Source: Chitinophagaceae bacterium
Lineage (GTDB): Bacteria; Bacteroidota; Bacteroidia; Chitinophagales; Chitinophagaceae
Direction: 5' to 3'
Length of the DNA stretch: 64,000 bases
Assembly (NCBI GenBank): GCA_947374225.1
Contig: CANCAY010000003.1
Coordinates: 1 to 64,000 of the forward strand
Shown here: piece after piece, positions 53,722 through 61,748 of the stretch
Layout: the number at the start of each line of letters is the position of its first letter
Numbering within the stretch: the first letter of the stretch is position 1
The notes under the pieces: generated by a model
What the model was told of the DNA's origin: nothing
The model's input: the letters and a program-made list of their open reading frames with translations, nothing else
Database searches by the model: none
Program-made: the position numbers and the translations under genes

Positions 53722-56406
53722 ATGCGTCATTTAATTAGTGCTGTGTGTTTTGTTATATTATGTTCGTTTCAAACTAACGCGCAAAATATAACAAGTCCTA
53801 AATCACATTTTGGTTTTAACATTGGAGATAATTATCATTTAGCCAGTTTCACACAAACAGAAGCTTATTTAAAAAAAATAGCATCTGAGTCAGACAAGGT
53901 AAAATTGGTAAGTATTGGAAAAACAGAAGAAGGTCGTAATCATTATATGATGATTGTGTCAGACCCTAGTAATTTAAAAAGACTAGCTCATTACAAAGAA
54001 ATTTCTCAAAAATTAGCAAGAGCAGAGGACTTAAGTGAAGCAGAAGCTGCTCAATTAGCAAAAGAAGGAAAAGCTGTAGTGTGGATTGACGGTGGCTTAC
54101 ATGCTACAGAAGTAGTAGGTATACATCAGTGGATAGAATCTATGTATCAAATTATTACACGCAATGATGAAGAGACTAAAAGAATTTTAAAGTCTACCAT
54201 TATATTATTTGTTCATGCTAACCCCGATGGACAAGAACTAGTTTCTAATTGGTATATGCGCAATGCAGATACTTTAAAACGAAGTACCAGCTTAGTGCCA
54301 AGATTGTATCAAAAATATATTGGACATGATAATAACCGTGATTTCTTCATGACAAATATGTCAGAGTCAAGGAATATGAGTCGTCAACAATATATAGAGT
54401 GGATGCCACAAGTACTATATAATCACCACCAAACAGGCCCTCCAGGTTCTGTCGTAGCCGGCCCTCCTTACAGAGACCCATTCAATTATGTTTATAGCCC
54501 CTTATTGGTAACTGGCATTGATGCATTGGGCGCTGCAATGAGCAGCCGATTAAATGCCGAAAACAAGCCAGGTTATACTATGAAAGGTGGTTCGGTATAT
54601 TCAACATGGTGGAATGGAGGTTTAAGAACCACTGCATACTATCATAATATTATAGGTTTGTTGACAGAGATTATAGGAAACCCGACACCTATGACTATTC
54701 CTGTTACTCCTGGCAGATTGATACCAAACAGTGCAACTCCCTTCCCTATTGAACCACAAAAATGGTATTTCAAAAATTCAATCGACTATTCAATCTCTTT
54801 AAACTATGCAGTATTAAACTATGCATCAAGATATAAGGATGAATTATTATTGAATATTTATAAAATGGGAAGACAATCCATTAATGCAGGTAATAAAGAT
54901 ACTTGGACCCTAAATCCTAAGAAGTCAGATTTATTAACTGAATATATGAAGGCGGAGAAAAAAGATACCAAACAAGATTCTATTGCTTTGCCATTATTTA
55001 ATAAGGTTTATAAAAATGCTGAATTAAGAGATCCAAGAGGATTTATTATAACGGCTAACCAAACTAATACGGCTATTGACTTTATTAATATTTTAATTAA
55101 CAGTGGTATTAAGGTACAACGCGCAACAGCAGCATTTAAAGTTGCAGGGAAAGATTATCCAGCGGGATCCTATGTAGTTAAAACCAATCAAGCATTCAGA
55201 CCGCATGTAATTGATATGTTTGAACCTCAAGACCATCCTAATGATTTCTTATATCCAGGTGGCCCTCCAGTAAGACCTTATGATGCTGCAGGTTGGACGC
55301 CCGCATTTACTATGGGTATTCAGTTTGATAGAATATTAGATGATTTTACAGGGCCTTTTGAAACCATTGCTTATGGAAGCATTCAAAAAGCAACAGGAAA
55401 ATTAATAGCAGCTAATGCAAAGCAAGCTTATACTATTAGCACAAAAGAAAATGATGCTTTCACTGCCGTTAATAGTTTATTACAAGCAGGTGTAGAAGTT
55501 TTAAAAAACAAAGATGTATTTGTTATTCCTGTTAATGCAAACAGTACCTCGCTAATTCAAAAAGCAATTAGTGAAGACGGTGTGATTGTAAATGAAATTG
55601 AAAGCATTCCTGCAGACGCTCAAAAAATAAATGCTTTACGCATTGGCTTATGGGATAAATACGGTGGATCTATTTCCTCGGGATGGGTAAGATGGATTTT
55701 AGAAAAACATAATTTTAACTTCACACCTATTTATGTAAAAGAAATTAACGACGGAAATTTAAATGCAAAATATGATGCTATTGTATTTGTAGAGGGTGCA
55801 ATACCTTCATTACAAGCAGAAGCACCAAGCCCTTACGAAGAGAAAGAACCAAACTTAGACGAGATCCCTGCAGCTTTTCACAAAATGGTGGGTAAGATAA
55901 CAGCAGAGCAAAGTATTCCTGCTATTAAAGCTTTCTTAGAAAATGGCGGATCTGTTATTACAATTGGATCTAGTGCCAACCTTGCTTATCATTTAAAGTT
56001 ACCTGTTAAAAGTGCTTTAGTAGAAATGGTAGCGGGTAAAGAAAAAGCATTGCCAGGTGAGAAATTTTATATCCCAGGAAGTGTAATGCAAATGACAGTA
56101 GCTACTGAAGATGCAGCCAACTGGGGCATGCTAGCTAAGGCAGATGTCTATTTTAGTGCAAGTCCTGTATTTAAATTACAAGCCGATGCCATTGCCAACA
56201 AGCAAGTAACACCATTAGGCTGGTATGCAAGCGCAAGCACTTTAAGAAGTGGCTGGGCTTTTGGACAAGCTTATTTACAAGACGGTGTTGCTGCTTACAA
56301 AGCAAAAGTGGGTAAAGGAAATTTATTTGTATTTGGTCCAGAAATTACTTTCAGAGGACAAACGCATAGCACTTACAAAATGCTATTTAATCAATTGTAT
56401 AAATAA
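53722..56406 (+). CDS. M14-family zinc carboxypeptidase-like protein
   Basis: This 894-residue exported protein has a signal peptide ending N-A-Q (residue 21). The peptidase M14 domain (about residues 40-350) has G-K-T-E-E-G-R and the zinc ligands His127-x-x-Glu130 in G-G-L-H-A-T-E-V-V-G. Later come H-A-N-P-D-G-Q-E-L, N-R-D-F, and a third-ligand histidine in V-L-Y-N-H-H-Q-T-G. A C-terminal half of about 500 residues with several alpha/beta segments is shared by Bacteroidota and gliding-bacteria homologues and resembles a glutamine-amidotransferase-like fold. It probably removes C-terminal residues from peptides or acts on peptidoglycan stem peptides. It is followed by a strong terminator. Confidence 0.88.
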   Translation: MRHLISAVCFVILCSFQTNAQNITSPKSHFGFNIGDNYHLASFTQTEAYLKKIASESDKVKLVSIGKTEEGRNHYMMIVSDPSNLKRLAHYKEISQKLARAEDLSEAEAAQLAKEGKAVVWIDGGLHATEVVGIHQWIESMYQIITRNDEETKRILKSTIILFVHANPDGQELVSNWYMRNADTLKRSTSLVPRLYQKYIGHDNNRDFFMTNMSESRNMSRQQYIEWMPQVLYNHHQTGPPGSVVAGPPYRDPFNYVYSPLLVTGIDALGAAMSSRLNAENKPGYTMKGGSVYSTWWNGGLRTTAYYHNIIGLLTEIIGNPTPMTIPVTPGRLIPNSATPFPIEPQKWYFKNSIDYSISLNYAVLNYASRYKDELLLNIYKMGRQSINAGNKDTWTLNPKKSDLLTEYMKAEKKDTKQDSIALPLFNKVYKNAELRDPRGFIITANQTNTAIDFINILINSGIKVQRATAAFKVAGKDYPAGSYVVKTNQAFRPHVIDMFEPQDHPNDFLYPGGPPVRPYDAAGWTPAFTMGIQFDRILDDFTGPFETIAYGSIQKATGKLIAANAKQAYTISTKENDAFTAVNSLLQAGVEVLKNKDVFVIPVNANSTSLIQKAISEDGVIVNEIESIPADAQKINALRIGLWDKYGGSISSGWVRWILEKHNFNFTPIYVKEINDGNLNAKYDAIVFVEGAIPSLQAEAPSPYEEKEPNLDEIPAAFHKMVGKITAEQSIPAIKAFLENGGSVITIGSSANLAYHLKLPVKSALVEMVAGKEKALPGEKFYIPGSVMQMTVATEDAANWGMLAKADVYFSASPVFKLQADAIANKQVTPLGWYASASTLRSGWAFGQAYLQDGVAAYKAKVGKGNLFVFGPEITFRGQTHSTYKMLFNQLYK

Positions 56407-56467
56407 AAAGACCATCCTAATAAGAAGTAGTTCGACAGTTTAGGCAAATTAGGATTATAGTTTTAAT

Positions 56468-56501
56468 AAAAAGAGCCCGATTATAAAATCGGGCTCTTTT
56501 T
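56468..56501. terminator. Bidirectional terminator
   Basis: A perfect 14-bp stem (56468-56481 with 56488-56501) and a 6-base loop are flanked by A and T runs. It lies between the M14 gene and the convergent M20 gene. Confidence 0.92.
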
Positions 56502-56520
56502 ATTTTCTGTTGATAAGAAA

Positions 56521-58059
56521 TTATTTTGCCAATGTCATGATAGACGAAAATATTTGAATCCCCTCAAAAAAGTTTTTCAATTTTATATTTTCATTTTCTG
56601 CATGTTGATTATTATCATGATTTGCAACTGGAACTGTAATAGGAGCCGTGTTTAATTCCTGTTCAAAAACAAACAAAGGTAAACTGCCGCCTACGGTAGG
56701 AAGTAGTACAGGATTGGATCCTAGGCCTAGCTGCATTGCTTTCGCGATACGCTTTGCAAAAGGATTATCCATAGATGTTTTTTGTGCATTATAACTATTC
56801 TGATCTACTACCACCATGCAAATTTTATCATTCTGTTTTCTTTGCTCGTCGGTTGGTTCTTTGTCAGTAACAAAAAATCCTTGTGACTTAATATGATTGA
56901 TAACTTTTTCTTGTTGACGTCTCCAGTCATTTCCTTTTACGAGTCTTAAGTCAATAGAGGCAATTGCTTTAGTTGGAATCACATTCGCGGAATACTTTCC
57001 CACGCCTGCACTTTGTATGCCATTCACATTTAAAGAAGGATATTGTAATGCATCATTCAATGGGATATTTCTTTCCGTTGCTAATACACCCAATTCGTTT
57101 TTTAATTGCGCATCCACACTTGGAATATTCGCAAGTGCTTCTTTTTCTGAAACGGTCAAAGGTGTGACGTCATCATAAAAACCAGCAACAGTCACTTCCC
57201 CTTTTTCGTTTTTCATGCTTGCCAATAATCTAGCTAATTCCATGGCCGGGTTCAATACCCAATTTCCATAATGCCCAGAATGCAATGGACGCTTAGGGCC
57301 AAAAACCGTAATTTCTAAATGCGTATCTCCACGTACACCATATACTATTTGCTTTTTGCCAGACTGGTGAACCGGACCGTCACATATTACCCAGATATCA
57401 CTTGCCAATAAAGATTTATGCTTTTTCAAGAGTGCGGATAAATGAGGCGAGCCTGCTTCTTCCTCTCCTTCAAAGAAAAATTTGATATTAATGGTGGGCT
57501 TGATATGTAGTTGTGCTAAAGTCGCATAGGCATTAATAATTGCCATAACACCTGCTTTATCGTCTGAAGCTCCGCGACCATAAATACGTGATTGTAAATC
57601 AAAGCCGGCTACTTTCGACGGCCAACTCAAAGGCAATCCGCCGTCACTAATTAAATTGGAATATAAACTTGGCTTAAAGGGATGCAAGCCCTTTGCCCAC
57701 TTAGCAGTATCTACAGGTTGACCATCATAGTGCGCATAAAAAATAACGGTCTCCGTAACGCCAGGAGTCATTACTTCTCCATACACCACTGGTGGCGTTT
57801 GAGCGTTGTCGTCTTTTAGAAGTTGTACCTTCTGAATTCCCTTGGATTGCATATAACTAGCAATCCAATTGGCATTATGTTCAATGCCAATTGGGTCTGC
57901 AGCAATATTCGGTATGGCTAATAACTCCTTAAATGATTCCATTATTTGAAACTCATTTTGACGGATATTATTTTTTATTTGAATTGATTGACTGGTTTGT
58001 GCATTTGTTACGACACTAGTGATCAAGAAAAATAAGACCCCGATATTTTTATATTTCAT
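56521..58059 (-). CDS. M20-family dipeptidase (CNDP/DapE-like)
   Basis: This 512-residue exported metallopeptidase has a signal peptide ending T-N-A-Q (about residue 21). M20 motifs are F-Y-A-H-Y-D-G-Q-P-V (metal His, catalytic Asp), G-R-G-A-S-D-D-K-A-G (bridging Asp), F-E-G-E-E-E-A-G-S-P-H (Glu pair) and C-D-G-P-V-H. The final His lies in A-N-H-D-N-N-Q-H-A-E-N-E. The lid domain shows L-H-S-G-H-Y-G. These fit the carnosinase/CNDP branch, which cleaves di- and tripeptides. It lies 8 bases after an M24 peptidase gene on the same strand, so the two form an operon for peptide breakdown. Confidence 0.9.
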   Translation of the reverse strand: MKYKNIGVLFFLITSVVTNAQTSQSIQIKNNIRQNEFQIMESFKELLAIPNIAADPIGIEHNANWIASYMQSKGIQKVQLLKDDNAQTPPVVYGEVMTPGVTETVIFYAHYDGQPVDTAKWAKGLHPFKPSLYSNLISDGGLPLSWPSKVAGFDLQSRIYGRGASDDKAGVMAIINAYATLAQLHIKPTINIKFFFEGEEEAGSPHLSALLKKHKSLLASDIWVICDGPVHQSGKKQIVYGVRGDTHLEITVFGPKRPLHSGHYGNWVLNPAMELARLLASMKNEKGEVTVAGFYDDVTPLTVSEKEALANIPSVDAQLKNELGVLATERNIPLNDALQYPSLNVNGIQSAGVGKYSANVIPTKAIASIDLRLVKGNDWRRQQEKVINHIKSQGFFVTDKEPTDEQRKQNDKICMVVVDQNSYNAQKTSMDNPFAKRIAKAMQLGLGSNPVLLPTVGGSLPLFVFEQELNTAPITVPVANHDNNQHAENENIKLKNFFEGIQIFSSIMTLAK

Positions 58060-58067
58060 AATTATTA

Positions 58068-59360
58068 TTAACCAAATGGTTGTTCAATGGATGGACTTAA
58101 TTTAGAGAAAAACTTTGGACCGTCTTCTGCGATATATAAACAGTCTTCAAGTCTAATACCAAATTCACCTGGTATTGAAATAGTAGGTTCGTCGCTAAAA
58201 CACATGCCCACTGCAATTGGCGTTTTATTGCCCTTAACAAAATTGGTCCATTCGTGTCCTTCCATACCAATACCATGTCCTGTTCTGTGAGGTAGGCCAG
58301 GAAGTTTATAGCTTTTATTAAAACCATGATTCTCGATAACGGCTCTTGCTGCTGCATCTACTACTTCACATGGAGCACCAATTTTAATGGCATCAAAAGC
58401 TGCATTTTGTGCTTGCTGCTCTAAATTCCAAACATCAATTTGTCTTTGTGTTGGCTTACCAACAACAATAGTTCTAGTAATGTCAGAAGCGTAGCCTTCA
58501 CAGCTAGTTCCACCGTCTACCATTACCACATCACCTTCTAAAATAGTTTGAGGAACAATGCTTCCATGAGGCAAAGCAGAATACTTCCCAACTTGAACTG
58601 ACGCTCCACCGTTATATCCTAGCTTTTTAAAGGCGGCAGTAATATTATTACTTAATTCAGTTTGTGACATTCCTGGACGGATAGTTGCAAATGCAGCTTT
58701 ATACGCTTCAATAGTTACATCATTAGCTTTTTGCATTAACGCAATCTCTGCGTTTGTTTTATACATTCTACAACCTGCTGTAATTGGAGTAGCATCTACT
58801 ACTTCAAATCCAGTTGCTAATTTTTTTACGCCATCCGCAATGAAAAAGCGAACTCTTTCTTCCATACCAATTCTCTTATACTTAACGCCCTTGTCTTTTA
58901 TGGCACCAAATATTACTGCATAAGGACTTTCATGCTCTTCCCAACAACGCACTTCATTACCAAATACTGGATTGATTAATTCCATCGCTCTGTCTTCTTC
59001 AAACTTAGGACAGATATAGGTTATAGACCCTTTGGCTGGAATCACAATTCCAAAAGTTCTTTCACTTTGACCCCAACGCATTCCTGTAAAATAAGTACAA
59101 GAAACAGTGCCTTCTAAAAAGATAGCATCCATTTTATGTTGGTCCATTAACTGCTGTGCCTTAACAATACGTTGCTTACGCTCTTCTACACTGATGGGTG
59201 TAACTCCGTCTGTCATTGGTTGTAAACCAGCAATTGCACTATGTAAGTTCGCATCTAAATGTGTACTATTTACATTGTTGCCAAAAATTTGATTGCTAAA
59301 TGTCATTGCGCCTGCAGACAGTGCAGCCATGCTTAAAAAAGACCTTCTGTTTTGTGCCAT
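58068..59360 (-). CDS. Tat-exported M24-family Xaa-Pro peptidase
   Basis: This 430-residue enzyme starts with a twin-arginine signal (Q-N-R-R-S-F-L-S-M, then hydrophobic residues). It has a creatinase-like N-terminal domain and a pita-bread M24 domain. Dinuclear metal ligands are visible in V-D-G-G-T-S-C-E-G-Y-A-S-D-I-T-R (two Asp), R-T-G-H-G-I-G (His), E-P-T-I-S-I-P-G-E (Glu) and G-I-R-L-E-D (Glu). This fits an Xaa-Pro aminopeptidase or dipeptidase. It is first in an operon with the M20 dipeptidase gene and complements it, since Xaa-Pro bonds resist M20 enzymes. Confidence 0.9.
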   Translation of the reverse strand: MAQNRRSFLSMAALSAGAMTFSNQIFGNNVNSTHLDANLHSAIAGLQPMTDGVTPISVEERKQRIVKAQQLMDQHKMDAIFLEGTVSCTYFTGMRWGQSERTFGIVIPAKGSITYICPKFEEDRAMELINPVFGNEVRCWEEHESPYAVIFGAIKDKGVKYKRIGMEERVRFFIADGVKKLATGFEVVDATPITAGCRMYKTNAEIALMQKANDVTIEAYKAAFATIRPGMSQTELSNNITAAFKKLGYNGGASVQVGKYSALPHGSIVPQTILEGDVVMVDGGTSCEGYASDITRTIVVGKPTQRQIDVWNLEQQAQNAAFDAIKIGAPCEVVDAAARAVIENHGFNKSYKLPGLPHRTGHGIGMEGHEWTNFVKGNKTPIAVGMCFSDEPTISIPGEFGIRLEDCLYIAEDGPKFFSKLSPSIEQPFG

Positions 59361-59457
59361 TTTATTTTTCGTTGGTGTATTATAAAGGTATAAATAATTT
59401 AATTAGCTTGAAAAACTTTAAATTTAAACCTCGATACCGATTTTGCTTTTGCTTACC

Positions 59458-59480
59458 TTGAAAAAATTTCAAAGTTGAAA
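59458..59480 (+). promoter_or_regulatory. Three-part TTGAAA/TTTCAA/TTGAAA element at a TTG start codon
   Basis: TTTCAA (59467-59472) can pair either with TTGAAA upstream (59458-59463) or with TTGAAA downstream (59475-59480), which contains the TTG start codon. The two hairpins exclude each other. Confidence 0.45.
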
Positions 59481-61658
59481 CTAAAAACACTCCCACTTGT
59501 ACTTTTCTTTATGTCATTTACTGTTGCAGGAATTGCACAAAAAATTAATGCAGGTATTAAATATCATATACATAAAACAACCGAAGACATTAAGGTTGAC
59601 GGTATTATGCATGAAGATGTTTGGAACAAGGCCGAAGTTGCAGAAAGCTTTATGATGGTTCAACCCATGGATACTAGTAAAGCCAAAGTTCCTACTCAGG
59701 TTAGAATGACCTACGATGACAATAATTTGTACATTATTGCTACTTGCTATAAAGTGGGTGCGGGAATGGATATGGTAGAGTCCTTAAAGCGGGATTGGAA
59801 TTTTACAAAGAATGATAATTTCATTTTATTCATGGATACTTATGGCGACTTAACGAATGGCTTTGCCTTTGGCGCGAATTCTGCAGGCGCACAATGGGAT
59901 GGCACTATGTTTGAAGGCGGTAGTGTGGATTTGAACTGGGACAATAAGTGGACTTCAGAAATTACCAATGACAATACCAAATACATATGGGAAGCGGCAA
60001 TACCTTTTAAGTCCATTCGCTACAAAGCAGGCATTATGGAATGGGGTATTAATTTTAGCAGAAATGACTTAATTAGTACCGAAAAGTCTAGCTGGGCTCC
60101 TGTTCCAAGATATTTTCCAACAGCCTCTCTAGCGTATACTGGCACATTGGTTTGGGACGCCCCTTTGCCAGAACATCAAAATAATTTCTCCTTAATACCT
60201 TATGTAAAATCAAGTGTTGCTAAAGAATTTACAAACAATGCAGGCGTTAAAACGAATGTTCCAACCAATTACAATACCGAGTTTGGAATGGATGCAAAAA
60301 TTAGTTTGAATTCTTCTTTAAACTTAGACTTAACCATTCATCCCGATTTTTCACAGGTAGAAGTAGACCGACAAGTAACTAACCTGAGTAGGTTTGAATT
60401 ATTCTTTCCCGAAAAAAGACAGTTCTTTTTAGAGAATGCAGATTTGTTTTCCAATTTAGGTTTTGAAAACGTGCGTCCTTTTTTCTCAAGAAGAATTGGA
60501 TTAGCAACGCCTATTGATTTTGGTGCAAGAATGAGTGGCAGACTTGACAAGTATTGGCGTATTGGTTTGATGGACATGAAAACCAGTGCGGACAATGCTA
60601 CTTCCACAATGGCTCAAAATTTTGCAGTATTGGCAATTCAAAGAAAATTATTTAAAAAATCGAGTGTTGAGTTTTTCTATATTGATAAAACTGCGCTGGA
60701 TTATTCTCCAACTAAAGTAGGAAATGCATTCAATAGAAATTTTGGTTTTGAATTTAATTTAGCGCCAAAAAATAATACCTGGTCAGGCAAAACAATTTTT
60801 ATAAAATCTATTACGCCCGACAAACATGGCAACGACATGATGAATGCTGCCAACCTACAATACAGTACTAAAAAATGGATTGTTTCCTGGCAACATGAAT
60901 TAGTTGGAAACAACTACAATGCAGAAGTAGGTTATGTTCCAAGAAATAATTATGTAAAAATTAGTCCTAGTATTACCAGATTATTTTTTCCAAACAGTGG
61001 CTCGGTATTAAGTCATGGTCCGCAATTTAATTCTACCTTTTATTTTAATACTTCATTCGGTCAAACAGACAATACTAAATTGTTTACTTACTTAGTTACC
61101 TTCAGGAATAAGACTACAATTGCTGCCATTGCACAAAATGATTATGTGGAACTATTGTCTCCATTTGACCCTACAAGAATTGGTAAGACACCATTAGCGG
61201 CGCATACCATTCACCAATGGAGTACTACAGGATTTGATTTGATATCTGCTCCGCAACATAAATTTACTTATGCTTTATCAAGCAGGGTTGGAGGTTATTA
61301 TGCTAACGGTTCTTTATTTAGCGTAACGGCTAATGTAGGATATCGTGTACAGCCTTTTGTAAACATTGACCTGTCTAGTACTTTTAATCATATTAGCCTT
61401 CCTCAGCCTTGGGGAAATAATAATTTTTTATTAGTAGGTCCTAAAGTAGATGTTACAATGACCAATAAATTATTCTTCACTACTTTCTTTCAATACAACG
61501 AACAAACAAAAAATATAAATTTCAATACTCGATTTCAGTGGAGATACAAACCAGCATCTGATTTGTTCATAGTGTATACCGACAATTATTATATCGGACC
61601 AGTATTTGTAAAAAACAGAGCCGTTGTTTTAAAATTCACTTACTGGTGGAATAAATAA
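59475..61658 (+). CDS. DUF5916 / CBM9-like domain outer-membrane barrel protein
   Basis: The start is TTG at 59475. It is preferred because K-L-K-T-L-P-L-V-L-F-F gives a normal signal peptide ending I-A-Q, while the next Met is inside it. The 727-residue protein has an N-terminal CBM9-like domain (I-K-V-D-G-I-M-H-E-D-V-W, residues 38-49, then Y-D-D-N-N-L-Y-I-I-A-T-C). A DUF5916 region (P-F-K-S-I-R-Y, W-G-I-N-F-S-R, F-S-Q-V-E-V-D-R-Q-V-T-N-L, F-F-P-E-K-R-Q-F-F-L-E-N) follows. A C-terminal beta-barrel of the outer-membrane type closes it. Its function is unknown; these genes often sit with exported peptidases, as here. Confidence 0.87.
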   Translation: MKLKTLPLVLFFMSFTVAGIAQKINAGIKYHIHKTTEDIKVDGIMHEDVWNKAEVAESFMMVQPMDTSKAKVPTQVRMTYDDNNLYIIATCYKVGAGMDMVESLKRDWNFTKNDNFILFMDTYGDLTNGFAFGANSAGAQWDGTMFEGGSVDLNWDNKWTSEITNDNTKYIWEAAIPFKSIRYKAGIMEWGINFSRNDLISTEKSSWAPVPRYFPTASLAYTGTLVWDAPLPEHQNNFSLIPYVKSSVAKEFTNNAGVKTNVPTNYNTEFGMDAKISLNSSLNLDLTIHPDFSQVEVDRQVTNLSRFELFFPEKRQFFLENADLFSNLGFENVRPFFSRRIGLATPIDFGARMSGRLDKYWRIGLMDMKTSADNATSTMAQNFAVLAIQRKLFKKSSVEFFYIDKTALDYSPTKVGNAFNRNFGFEFNLAPKNNTWSGKTIFIKSITPDKHGNDMMNAANLQYSTKKWIVSWQHELVGNNYNAEVGYVPRNNYVKISPSITRLFFPNSGSVLSHGPQFNSTFYFNTSFGQTDNTKLFTYLVTFRNKTTIAAIAQNDYVELLSPFDPTRIGKTPLAAHTIHQWSTTGFDLISAPQHKFTYALSSRVGGYYANGSLFSVTANVGYRVQPFVNIDLSSTFNHISLPQPWGNNNFLLVGPKVDVTMTNKLFFTTFFQYNEQTKNINFNTRFQWRYKPASDLFIVYTDNYYIGPVFVKNRAVVLKFTYWWNK

Positions 61659-61748
61659 AAAATTTAAAATATCGAGCGCTCTGAATTGCTTTGCATCAAT
61701 TAATGTCATTAGTTTATTTAGTATATTTATTGTACTTAAATATTTACT

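Noticed and set aside
56417-56456. ATCCTAAT/ATTAGGAT inverted repeat after the M14 gene
   Set aside because: Long loop and no T tract; the strong terminator just downstream already explains the end of the transcript.
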